Source: UBA2589 sp965223235 (GTDB lineage: Bacteria; Gemmatimonadota; Gemmatimonadetes; Longimicrobiales; Gaopeijiaceae). From it: a stretch of 64,000 nt of DNA. Position 1 is the first letter of the stretch, and each line of letters begins with the position of its first letter. Shown here piece by piece: positions 50,492 to 58,693 of this stretch. The stretch spans positions 248,001 to 312,000 of the forward strand of contig CBDCVV010000007.1 in assembly GCA_965223235.1 (NCBI GenBank), in the 5' to 3' direction. The notes beneath the pieces are model-generated. The model ran no database searches. It was not told where the DNA came from and saw nothing but the letters and a program-made list of their open reading frames with translations. A program made the translations under genes and the position numbers.

Positions 50492-52687
50492 GTGAAGAGC
50501 GGCCACGCCAGCCCCCAACCAGCGTTGCCCCTGTGCAGAGACCTGGATGCCGACACACTGCGCGTCCTGATGGATGGGGCCGAGGAAGTGCAGGTGGCTT
50601 CGGATGATGTGGTGTTCTCCCGAGGAGAGCCGGCCCACTACCTCTACTTTGTGCGCTCGGGGCGACTGGACCATATCACGCCGACTTCTGCAGTCGCGGT
50701 CCAAGAGGGAGACCTCCTCGGGGTCACCGAGGTGCTCTCCGGTGAGGCGCGCTCGAGCACGGTCCAGGCCCGCAGCGCCTCGGAGCTACTGCGCCTTCCG
50801 GTCGATCGACTGAACGATCTGCTCACGGAGCACCCTGACGCCACGCCCAAGCTCGTCGAAGTAGCGGAACGGCACCTGTTGCGGCGTGAGATGGCCCGAT
50901 TGCTCCCTGAGGTGTTCCGCTCGCTCGACGCCGAGGCTCTCCGGGAGCTCAGCGGAGTCTTCAGTTGGCTCCGACTGGATCGAGGCGAGACCCTTTTCGT
51001 GGAGGGTGGACCCGCCGAGGCGCTGTATGTGCTCGCTTCCGGGCGGTTGCAGGCGCAGGTCCGCGACGGCGCGGGTGGAATGAGGGTCGTCGGCGAGATC
51101 GTGCCCGGCGAAACGGTCGGTGAGATGGCGATGATCACCGACGATCGGCGGAGCGCGACGGTGGTCGCGATGCGGGCCAGTGTCCTCCAGCTGTGTCGAC
51201 GAGAGGACTTTCTCGAGCTGGTCAAGCGCCACCCCGTCTTGTCGGAGCACGTTACGAAGGTCCTCGTGCAGCGCCTGAAACGAGCCAACCTGAAGGAGAC
51301 CACAGCCGAACACCGGCTCTCTTTGGCTGTCATTCCTCTCGGGGATAAGGTGACCACCGCCGACCTCGTGGAACCACTCGCCTCAGCCCTTTCGAGTCAC
51401 GGGAGTGTGTTGCATCTGAATCAGGCTGGTGTGGAAGAGCGTGTGGGACATCTCGCCACCTCGGCAGATGCTCGACTGAAGGACATCCGCCTCCTTCCGT
51501 GGTTCGAGGAACAGGAGTCGCTCCACGACTTCGTGCTCTATGAGGCGGACCCAGCCTTCACGTCTTGGACCCGCCGGTGCGTGAGTCAGGCCGATCGGAT
51601 CGTTCTTGTCGCAGACGCCGATGGACGGTCCGAGCTTAGTGAACTCGAGGAGGAGATCGAGACCGTACTCTCTGGGGCCCGCCCACCGATCCATTTGGTC
51701 CTGGTTCACCCACCGGACCGGGTGCACCCCAGCGGAACCGTGCGCTGGCTGGAGCCGAGGGAGTTGAAGGCGCACCACCACATTCGTCGCGGCCGCCCCG
51801 GTGACGTGGCGCGCGTCGGGCGACTCCTGAGCGGTAGGGGAGTGGGGTTGGTATTGAGCGGGGGCGGCGCGCGAGGCTTCGCGCACATCGGCGTCCTCAC
51901 GGTGCTCGACGAGCTCGGCATTGCGGTCGACGCGATCGGGGGCACGAGTGCAGGTGCGGCCGTGGGGGGGCAGTACGCGATGGGCCGGTCACCCATGGAG
52001 ATCCGCGACGCGATCCGGCGCGACATGGTCGATCACCGCCCGTTTCGAAAGTACACCTTGCCCGTCTACTCGCTGGCTTCGCGTAGCGGGGTCGACGACA
52101 TGTGTCGAGTCATTGCAGGTGATCTCGATATCGCGGATCTCTGGATTCCATTCTTCTGCACGTCCTCCGATCTGCAGACCGGAGAGAAGGTGCTTCACGT
52201 ACGGGGCCCGCTTTGGAAGGCTGCCCGTGCCTCGATGTCCCTCCCGGGCATCGTGCCACCGGTCATCGAGGGGGATCGCTTACTCGTGGACGGAGGAGTG
52301 CTCGACAACTTGCCCGAGCTGGAGATGGCCGACTTCTGCGGTGGTCGAGTCATCGCGGTCGACGTCAGCGGCGGCGTTCCCACTCCATTCGACTTCGAGT
52401 ACGAGGACATGCCGTCTCCCTGGCGGGTCTTCGTCGACCGTCTCTTGCCGTGGAAAACGGCGCATCGCGTACCGACGCTCCGTGACGTGCTCACGAGAAC
52501 GGCGACGGTATCGAACACCAGCCAGCGCGACGTCGCCAAGAACGTCGATCTGTTGATCGAACCCCCAGTCCGGTCGTTCGGCCTGATGGAGTTCGACGGG
52601 ATGGACCGCATCATCGAGCTCGCCGAGGAACACAGCCGCGCCGAACTCGCTGCTTGGAGGACTCTTCATGAGGGGAAGTCACGCTAG
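50492..52687 (+). CDS. Patatin-like phospholipase with two cyclic-nucleotide-binding-type domains (NTE class)
   Basis: GTG 50492 with GAGGA upstream is preferred (731 residues); TTG 50414 would add 26. Two CNB-type domains come first (about 20-130 and 145-275). The second keeps GEMAMITDDRRSATV, close to the phosphate-binding cassette; the first is degenerate (GDLLGVTEVLSGEARSST). A Rossmann-like middle region (SLAVIPLGDKVTTADLVEPL) follows. The patatin domain has oxyanion loop SGGGARGFAHIGVL, nucleophile GGTSAG and catalytic Asp in VDGGVLDNLP. This is the architecture of NTE/PNPLA6-type lysophospholipases. It probably acts at the inner membrane. Confidence 0.93.
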   Translation: MKSGHASPQPALPLCRDLDADTLRVLMDGAEEVQVASDDVVFSRGEPAHYLYFVRSGRLDHITPTSAVAVQEGDLLGVTEVLSGEARSSTVQARSASELLRLPVDRLNDLLTEHPDATPKLVEVAERHLLRREMARLLPEVFRSLDAEALRELSGVFSWLRLDRGETLFVEGGPAEALYVLASGRLQAQVRDGAGGMRVVGEIVPGETVGEMAMITDDRRSATVVAMRASVLQLCRREDFLELVKRHPVLSEHVTKVLVQRLKRANLKETTAEHRLSLAVIPLGDKVTTADLVEPLASALSSHGSVLHLNQAGVEERVGHLATSADARLKDIRLLPWFEEQESLHDFVLYEADPAFTSWTRRCVSQADRIVLVADADGRSELSELEEEIETVLSGARPPIHLVLVHPPDRVHPSGTVRWLEPRELKAHHHIRRGRPGDVARVGRLLSGRGVGLVLSGGGARGFAHIGVLTVLDELGIAVDAIGGTSAGAAVGGQYAMGRSPMEIRDAIRRDMVDHRPFRKYTLPVYSLASRSGVDDMCRVIAGDLDIADLWIPFFCTSSDLQTGEKVLHVRGPLWKAARASMSLPGIVPPVIEGDRLLVDGGVLDNLPELEMADFCGGRVIAVDVSGGVPTPFDFEYEDMPSPWRVFVDRLLPWKTAHRVPTLRDVLTRTATVSNTSQRDVAKNVDLLIEPPVRSFGLMEFDGMDRIIELAEEHSRAELAAWRTLHEGKSR

Positions 52688-52783
52688 AAGTGACGGTACA
52701 AGTGACTTTTTGGGTTCAGATCGACTCTAAGGGCGTCGAGAACCGACCTCTCGGAGACTCACACGACTAGGGAAGGAGCGAAC

Positions 52784-53611
52784 ATGTTCGAAGATCTCGA
52801 CGTCAGCGCCCTCGTGGATCAACTCGCGGCGGTGGTGACGACGTATGGCTTGAAGGTGATCGGGGCGATCGTCGTCTTCGTCATCGGTCGCATGATTGCG
52901 GCCAAGGTGCGAAACGCGGTCACTCGGATGATGGGTAACCGGGGGGTGGATCGTACGCTGGTCCCCTTCATCGGCGGACTGGTCTACTGGTTGTTGATCG
53001 CCATCGTTGTCGTGGCGGTGCTACAGGCGTTCGGTGTCAACGCTGCTGGTCTGGTCGCCGTTCTCGGTGCTGCCGGTCTCGCCGTCGGCCTCGCGCTCCA
53101 GGGCACGCTCGCGAACTTCGCGTCGGGCGTCATGCTCCTCATCTTCCGTCCCTTCGGCGTGGGCGACCTGATCGATGCGGGTGGAACCGAGGGGATCGTG
53201 GAGTCGATCGGGTTGTTCTCTACAACGCTCAACTCGCTAGACAACGTCCGGATCGAGCTTCCCAACGGAAACGTCTTTGGTCAGACGATCAAGAACTACA
53301 GCGCCAATGCGAACCGTCGCATCGACCTCGTGATCGGCGTGTCGTACAACGACGATCTCAATGTCGCGAAGGAGACGATGTCCAAGATCCTCGCCGCCGA
53401 CCCTCGGGTTCTGGCGGAGCCGGAATCCACCGTCGAGGTGATCGAGCTGGGGGACTCCTCCGTCAATCTGGTCGTACGGCCTTGGGTGAAGACGGACGAC
53501 TACTGGCCGGCCCGCTTTGCGCTTACGAAGGCGCTGAAAGAGGGTGTGGAGGCTGCAGGGCTTTCGTTCCCGTACCCGCAGCAAGACGTTCATATGCATC
53601 AGGTCGGATAG
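52784..53611 (+). CDS. Small-conductance mechanosensitive channel, MscS family
   Basis: The 275-residue protein has three N-terminal TM helices. The third is the pore helix with GAAGLAVGLALQGTLANFASGVMLL. The beta domain (FRPFGVGDLID, IELPNGNVFGQTIKNYS) and C-terminal alpha/beta domain follow, as in E. coli MscS. It opens on hypo-osmotic stretch. A strong GGAAGGAG precedes the ATG. No neighbour shares its function apart from the trk genes farther upstream. Confidence 0.94.
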   Translation: MFEDLDVSALVDQLAAVVTTYGLKVIGAIVVFVIGRMIAAKVRNAVTRMMGNRGVDRTLVPFIGGLVYWLLIAIVVVAVLQAFGVNAAGLVAVLGAAGLAVGLALQGTLANFASGVMLLIFRPFGVGDLIDAGGTEGIVESIGLFSTTLNSLDNVRIELPNGNVFGQTIKNYSANANRRIDLVIGVSYNDDLNVAKETMSKILAADPRVLAEPESTVEVIELGDSSVNLVVRPWVKTDDYWPARFALTKALKEGVEAAGLSFPYPQQDVHMHQVG

Positions 53612-53756
53612 CTCGTACGACTTCATTCATTCGGTCTTCCGAGTGTATGCAGCGGCCGGCCCCTACCCGGGGTCGGTCGCTTCTTGCTTCCCGGGTCTGG
53701 AGAGAGTGGGGCGGGCGACCGTGGGAGCGGCGCTCACTTAGGGGGGGAGCTTCGAC

Positions 53757-54122
53757 TCAGTCGGTGCGAGGGGGCTTTCGGCGCAGCTTCTTGAGCTGGC
53801 TCCGCCGTCGCTTCGACTCGAGTCGCTTACGCTTCTCCCTCGCCGGAGTCTTCGTCGATTTGCGCACCTTCGGTCGCGCTCCGAGAGCAGCGAGCTTCGC
53901 GCGTAGACGGGCCAACGCGAGCGCACGGTTCCTTCGCTGGCTTCGCTCATCGCGAGCGATCGCACGTACGCCGGTCGGTTCGTGGATAATCCGCACCCCC
54001 GTCTCCGTCGTGTTCTGGTGCTGTCCACCGGGTCCACCCGCTCGAAAGGTTTCGACTCGGCATTTCGCTAGAAGGGCCGCGTCGTCCGCGGGAACCTCCG
54101 GGTATGGGTCTCCCTCGCTCAT
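53757..54122 (-). CDS. Stand-alone GGQ (class I release-factor-like) protein
   Basis: 121 residues carry the catalytic loop GPGGQHQNTTETGVRI, whose GGQ triggers peptidyl-tRNA hydrolysis. No stop-codon-recognition domain is present. The C-terminal tail is very basic (KRKRLESKRRRSQLKKLRRK), as in ArfB/ICT1 proteins that insert it into the empty mRNA channel of stalled ribosomes. It may be a ribosome-rescue factor, or a PrfH-like protein; ArfB is favoured by length and tail. It converges with the MscS gene. Confidence 0.85.
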   Translation of the reverse strand: MSEGDPYPEVPADDAALLAKCRVETFRAGGPGGQHQNTTETGVRIIHEPTGVRAIARDERSQRRNRALALARLRAKLAALGARPKVRKSTKTPAREKRKRLESKRRRSQLKKLRRKPPRTD

Positions 54123-54194
54123 GACCCTGGAACTCCGTGCTTCAGGCGGGTACTGTTCGGCACCGCCCTCGCTGATTCGCCTCCAACCCCCTCC

Positions 54195-55256
54195 ATGATC
54201 CTCGATCGAGCGGAGCAGAACCCGGGTGCCAAGGTCCTGTTCAGCTTGGCGTGCGTTGTGGTCATCGTGTTCGGGCTCCGGTTTGCGGCGCCAATTCTCC
54301 TGCCGGCGGCACTGGCGCTCTTCCTAGCGGTGCTCAGCCTCCCGATCATGATATGGCTTCGGAGGCGGCGCGTTCCCAAGGCTCTGGCGATCATCTTGCC
54401 TGTCGCCGTAAACGTGGCGGTGGTCGTCCTCCTGATTCTGGTCGCGAGCAGCTCATTCTCGCAGCTCCAGGGGGAGCTCCCTACGTACTTGTCGACGCTC
54501 CAGCAGCTCCAGCTGACATGGATCGAGTCACTCGAGGAGCGACTCGGCGTGGAGATCAGCGACTATGTCACGACGTTGGTGGACCCCGGGGCGATCTTGG
54601 GCTTTGCCGGAGGGGCGGTCGGGAGGATTGCGCAACTTCTCTCCGTGACCTTCCTCGTCTTTCTGATCATGGCCTTCATGCTCAGCGAGGCGGTCGTCTT
54701 TCCGACGAAGTTCCAATACGTGACAGGAAGAAAGCAGTCGGAGGAGGATCGGCTGACCAAGGTCGTGACGGAGATTCAGACGTACCTCGGGATCAAGACT
54801 GCGGTCTCGTTAGCGACCGGACTACTCCTGGGCGGTTGGGCGTATCTGATGGGTCTCGACTTCCCGGTCCTCTTGGGAGTCGCCGCCTTCTTGCTGAACT
54901 ACATCCCAACCGTCGGATCGATCATCGCTGCCATCCCCGCGGTGCTCCTGAGTGTGATCCTCGTAGGGACGGTCGGACACGCCTTGCTCGTCGCGGCGGG
55001 ATACGCCACGGTCAACACCCTCTTCGGCAACATCATCGAGCCAAATCTCATGGGTCGAAGACTCGGCTTGTCGAGTCTCGTCGTGATCTTGTCGCTCCTC
55101 TTTTGGGGTTGGGCGTGGGGCCCGATGGGTGCCCTCCTCTCGGTGCCGCTCACGGTCATCGTCAAGATCTGGCTCGAAAACACGACAGACCTCAGGTGGG
55201 TGGCGGTCCTCCTCGACAAGGCGCCGCCCCCGGCTCCTCTCGAGTCGCTCGACTAG
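54195..55256 (+). CDS. AI-2E (PerM/TqsA) family permease
   Basis: The 353-residue membrane protein has about eight TM segments. The family features are two N-terminal TM helices (VLFSLACVVVIVFGLRFAAPIL), a long soluble region, and the C-terminal motif around FLLNYIPTVGSIIAAIPAV. NTLFGNIIEPNLMGRRLGLSSLVV and a WGPMGALLSVPLT segment follow. Members export signalling molecules or act as Na+/H+ antiporters; AI-2 is not implied by this sequence. It ends 8 nt before the next small gene. Confidence 0.92.
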   Translation: MILDRAEQNPGAKVLFSLACVVVIVFGLRFAAPILLPAALALFLAVLSLPIMIWLRRRRVPKALAIILPVAVNVAVVVLLILVASSSFSQLQGELPTYLSTLQQLQLTWIESLEERLGVEISDYVTTLVDPGAILGFAGGAVGRIAQLLSVTFLVFLIMAFMLSEAVVFPTKFQYVTGRKQSEEDRLTKVVTEIQTYLGIKTAVSLATGLLLGGWAYLMGLDFPVLLGVAAFLLNYIPTVGSIIAAIPAVLLSVILVGTVGHALLVAAGYATVNTLFGNIIEPNLMGRRLGLSSLVVILSLLFWGWAWGPMGALLSVPLTVIVKIWLENTTDLRWVAVLLDKAPPPAPLESLD

Positions 55257-55264
55257 CTTCATTC

Positions 55265-55759
55265 ATGCCACAGATCGCATTCGAAGAACTACCGGACCAC
55301 GGACGACTCTGGGTCTTCCCGATTTCTCGGGCTCTCTCACCCACCGAGATCGAGCGATGCCTGAACGTCGTCGATGACTTCCTGGTCGCGTGGCGAGCGC
55401 ACGGAGTCCCTCTCCGATCGGCGCGCGCCCTGCACCTCGGACGGTTCCTTTGCGTTGGGGTCGACGTCGACGCGGAGTCCCCGTCGGGCTGTTCGATCGA
55501 CGCCCTCGTACGCCGACTGCGCGACCTCGGGGGTGAGCTCGGCATCGCGTTGGTCGATCACAGCCCGGTGTGGTACCGGGTGGACGACGAGGTCCGGTCC
55601 GTATCGCGAATTGACTTCAAGCGCCTCGCGGAAGAGGGAAGCGTGGGTGTCGAAACCCCGGTCTTCGACACCACACTGACCACGGTCGCCGGGTTGAGGA
55701 ACGGACGGCTGGAACGCGCCGCTGGGGACAGCTGGCATCGAACGCTCCTGCCTGCCTAG
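55265..55759 (+). CDS. Conserved protein of unknown function
   Basis: This 164-residue cytosolic protein starts at ATG 55265. It resembles a Bacteroidetes-type family often mislabelled 'ABC transporter ATPase': LPDHGRLWVFPISR, a central RALHLGRFLCVGVDVD, and a SGCSIDALVRRLRDLG segment with conserved Ser-Gly-Cys-Ser-Ile-Asp. There is no Walker motif, so the ATPase label is wrong. The conserved Cys could be catalytic, but no reaction is known. It is probably co-transcribed with the AI-2E permease. Confidence 0.75.
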   Translation: MPQIAFEELPDHGRLWVFPISRALSPTEIERCLNVVDDFLVAWRAHGVPLRSARALHLGRFLCVGVDVDAESPSGCSIDALVRRLRDLGGELGIALVDHSPVWYRVDDEVRSVSRIDFKRLAEEGSVGVETPVFDTTLTTVAGLRNGRLERAAGDSWHRTLLPA

Positions 55760-55778
55760 GCTGCTCCCCGAGTCCGCT

Positions 55779-56771
55779 TCAGTCGAGAGTCCGCACGCGG
55801 TCTACGACGAAGCGGACGAGTGTCTCATCTCCCCAAAATTGCGGTCGCCGCGGCGAGCCGGAGAGGAATCCCACGTGGCCTCCCTTGGGATGTAGTGACA
55901 TCACGAGGTGTTCGTTGTTTTCGACCTCCCTGACCGGAATGGCCTCGGCCGGGAGGAAGGGATCATCGGTAGCGTGGAGGAGAAGCGTGGGGATCCGGAT
56001 GCCCGACAGGAAGCGCGAGCTCGAACAGAGCACATAGTACTCCTCCGCACTCCGGAAGCCGTTCAAGGGGGCGGTCACAATACCATCGAAGTCGCGGATC
56101 GTGCGGGCCTTCTCGGCAGCTGCCACGTCGACCAGGGACGAGAGGACTTCCTTCTTCGATTCGATCTTTCCCCGCAGGGAGCGCATGAAGTACTCGGAGT
56201 AGACCCGCCCCATCAACGACTCTTCGAGGAGTGCGCAACCGGCTCCCAGATCGTAGGGGACGGACATCACGGCGGCGCAATCGACCAAGCCCGCTCCGCC
56301 CTCCGGGTGCTCACCAAGGAGTTTGAGGAGGACGTTCCCCCCGAGTGAAAAGCCGATCGCGCCGATCCGTCGGCCCTTGAATCGTCTCCTGAGAAGCCCG
56401 AGGACGTGGGCCGGGTCGGCCGTTTCTCCGGAGTGGTAGAATCGGGGTTCGCGGTTTGGGGTCCCCGAGCACCCACGGAAGTTCATCGCACACGCTAGCA
56501 CTCCTGCCTCGAGCAACCTCCGAGCGACGCTCCTCACGTACCTCCGTCTCGACGACCCTTCGAGCCCATGGAGGATCAAGACGACCGGCGCGGAGTCGCC
56601 GGGATCGTCAGTCCAATCGAGATCGAGAAAGTCTCCATCCGGCGTGGAGACGCGTTCCCTCTTCATCGTGGGGCCGGTGTCGGGTCGGAGAGCCCGCGCG
56701 AGAAGCGTTTGGGCGTGAGGGCCTCTAGCCCACCATGACGGTTCGAAGTCTCTGCTCGGCACCCCGGTCAC
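55779..56771 (-). CDS. YheT-family alpha/beta hydrolase
   Basis: GTG 56771 overlaps the Tag stop (GTGA) and gives 330 residues, with family start pattern PSWWARGPHAQTLLARALR. The hydrolase motifs are VLILHGLEGSSRRRY, FRGCSGTPNREPRFYHSGET (CAMNFRGCSG form), nucleophile GFSLGGNVLLKLLGE, and the late Asp/His in HATDDPFLP and KGGHVGFL. YheT proteins are esterase-like with unknown natural substrate. An upstream ATG (56825) would lie 58 nt inside tag and is rejected. Confidence 0.9.
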   Translation of the reverse strand: MTGVPSRDFEPSWWARGPHAQTLLARALRPDTGPTMKRERVSTPDGDFLDLDWTDDPGDSAPVVLILHGLEGSSRRRYVRSVARRLLEAGVLACAMNFRGCSGTPNREPRFYHSGETADPAHVLGLLRRRFKGRRIGAIGFSLGGNVLLKLLGEHPEGGAGLVDCAAVMSVPYDLGAGCALLEESLMGRVYSEYFMRSLRGKIESKKEVLSSLVDVAAAEKARTIRDFDGIVTAPLNGFRSAEEYYVLCSSSRFLSGIRIPTLLLHATDDPFLPAEAIPVREVENNEHLVMSLHPKGGHVGFLSGSPRRPQFWGDETLVRFVVDRVRTLD

Positions 56772-57322
56772 TGGGCATCGAGCCAAGGGGGCCGAAGGGA
56801 GACGATCCGTGCGTAAACCGGGCATTCGGGATGGTGGGCCCCGGGCAACATCCCAATGCTCATCAAGAACTCACCGGTGATCTCTCCACCCGTGAATCGG
56901 AACGTCTTCTTGAACAACTTCACCCATTCGTCCTTCGTTAGTGGGTGATGACTGTCGAGCCACGCGCGCCACGACCCGTGCGAGGCCTGTAGCTCCAAAA
57001 CTTTGCGCGCATTCGAGATCGCGGCATTCACTTTAAGTCGATTGCGAATGATGCGAGGGTCCTCGAGGAGTGTGGCCCGATCTTCGTCGCTGTACTCCGC
57101 GATCCGTTCAATGGAGAAGCCGTGGTACGCTTCGCGCATTCCCTCGCGCTTCTTGAGGATGGTCAGCCAGCTCAATCCGGCTTGATTGATCTCCAAGAGT
57201 AAGCGGGCGAAGAGCGCGTCGTCGTCGGCTATAGGAAAGCCGTACTCAAGGTCGTGGTACGGACCGTGGTACGGGTGGCCGGCGGCGTGGGAGCAGTAGG
57301 AAGTGGAAGGGATGGGGCTCAT
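56768..57322 (-). CDS. tag: DNA-3-methyladenine glycosylase I
   Basis: Tag removes 3-methyladenine from alkylated DNA to start base-excision repair. The 184-residue sequence shows YHDLEYGFPIADDDALFARL, LEINQAGLSWLTILKKREGMREAY and DPRIIRNRLKVNAAISNA, all diagnostic. The Zn ligands of the family are present at the C-terminus (HHPECPVY) and probably in the N-terminal CSHAAGHPYH. It is coupled to the YheT gene. Confidence 0.94.
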   Translation of the reverse strand: MSPIPSTSYCSHAAGHPYHGPYHDLEYGFPIADDDALFARLLLEINQAGLSWLTILKKREGMREAYHGFSIERIAEYSDEDRATLLEDPRIIRNRLKVNAAISNARKVLELQASHGSWRAWLDSHHPLTKDEWVKLFKKTFRFTGGEITGEFLMSIGMLPGAHHPECPVYARIVSLRPPWLDAQ

Positions 57323-57415
57323 ACCGGAATGATGGCGACGATCCGCCGGTGAAACGAGGCCTCCGGTCGCTCCGTAGGGCCCGGAGTCTCGAATGAACGC
57401 GCGCGAGGGACACCC

Positions 57416-58693
57416 ATGCGCCCGATCGCCATCGGCGTCACTACGGCCGTGATCCTTTCACTGGCTCCCATCGGGAAGGGGGCCAGCGCTCAGAGCGTGC
57501 TCGAAGGCCGGCTGTACGGCCGAGTACTCACGGAGGATGGGGAGTCGTACGAGGGCTTTCTCCGTCTGGGCAGCGCGGTGAACGGCGTGGACGCCCTCGA
57601 TGCGCTCAAGGAGATTCCGCCCGAGGTGCTGCGGGAGGCCGAGTCGCTCGATCCCGCCTTTGCGGCCGCCCAGCAGGAGGCCAGGAGTCTAATCGCATTC
57701 GGGATGAGGATCACCTGGGATATCGATGACGAGGAAGACGCTTTCCAAGCGCCCACAGCGATTCGTGTCGGGCACATACGATCGATGCAGCCCCTCGAAC
57801 GCCGTAGAGTCCAAATGGGGCTTCGAGACGGATCCGAGATCATCCTCGCAAGGCCCTCCGGTTGGGCCGCGCAGGGGTGGGGCGTGGTGGAGATCGATCC
57901 CGGGGCCGGGGCCGATGGGGCCGCGGAACGGGAGGTGCGGTGGGCGGAGATTGAGCGGATCGATTTCTTCGGCCGTCCGACTCCGACGCGCCACCCGTCA
58001 CAGGCGCGACTCTACGGCCAAGTCACGACGTGGGATGACGGGATGCTGACTGGATTCATTACCTGGGACGCCGACGAAGTGCTCTCGGGGGACGTCCTCG
58101 ATGGCCGGGCCGAAGGAGTGGACCACGAGATTCCGTTTGCCGATATCTCGGCAATCGCATTCGAAACGGATCGATCCGCCTTAGTGACGCGGAGAGACGG
58201 CCGCATGCTGGAGTTGAGAGGAACGAACGATGTGAACCGGGCGAACCGCGGGATCGTCGTGCACGACCCCGCTTTCGGGAGGGCGATCGTGCAGTGGGAA
58301 AGCTTCAAGCGCCTCGACCTTCGTGAGCCACCCGCGGTGGAATCGGTCACGACTCCGGCGCCAAGCGCCGCCATCCGGGGGAGGGCCTTCGCCAAGGACG
58401 GCCGAATCCTCGAAGGCGAGATCCGCTGGGGCACCGATGAGAGCTCCGAATGGGAAATGCTTCACGGGTGGTCCGGCGACACCGAGTTTGACATCGAGTT
58501 CGGCGCGATCGCCCTCGCCGAGCGTAGCGGGGCCGACGCGCTTACTGTGACACTCCACGACGGTCGGAGTTGGACGCTAGAAGGAGACGAGGATGCGGGA
58601 ACGGGGTATGGCGGAGTCTTCGTCCAACCTGAAGCTGGTCCGCGAAGACTCATTCTCTGGGCCGATTTGGATCGGGTAGAATTCCACCGATGA
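57416..58693 (+). CDS. Secreted protein with three internal repeats
   Basis: 425 residues with a signal peptide ending near GASAQ. Three repeats of about 105-155 residues start with LYGRVLTEDGESYEGFLR (33), LYGQVTTWDDGMLTGFITW (199) and IRGRAFAKDGRILEGEIRW (319). They end with WAEIERIDF, WESFKRLDL and WADLDRVEF. Within each there is a middle DG motif (RDGSEIIL, RDGRMLEL, HDGRSWTL). The beta-rich pattern suggests small barrels or SH3-like modules. I know no named family. Its stop overlaps the Omp85-like gene (ATGA), so the pair probably acts together at the outer membrane. Confidence 0.8.
   Translation: MRPIAIGVTTAVILSLAPIGKGASAQSVLEGRLYGRVLTEDGESYEGFLRLGSAVNGVDALDALKEIPPEVLREAESLDPAFAAAQQEARSLIAFGMRITWDIDDEEDAFQAPTAIRVGHIRSMQPLERRRVQMGLRDGSEIILARPSGWAAQGWGVVEIDPGAGADGAAEREVRWAEIERIDFFGRPTPTRHPSQARLYGQVTTWDDGMLTGFITWDADEVLSGDVLDGRAEGVDHEIPFADISAIAFETDRSALVTRRDGRMLELRGTNDVNRANRGIVVHDPAFGRAIVQWESFKRLDLREPPAVESVTTPAPSAAIRGRAFAKDGRILEGEIRWGTDESSEWEMLHGWSGDTEFDIEFGAIALAERSGADALTVTLHDGRSWTLEGDEDAGTGYGGVFVQPEAGPRRLILWADLDRVEFHR

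Noticed and set aside
53482..54198. 238-codon frame running through the end of MscS and across the GGQ gene
   Set aside because: It overlaps two well-supported genes in other frames and is Arg/Ser-rich without motifs.
54251..55264. N-terminal 338 codons of a long frame joined to the conserved 164-aa protein
   Set aside because: This part is a shadow of the AI-2E permease. The real protein starts at ATG 55265.
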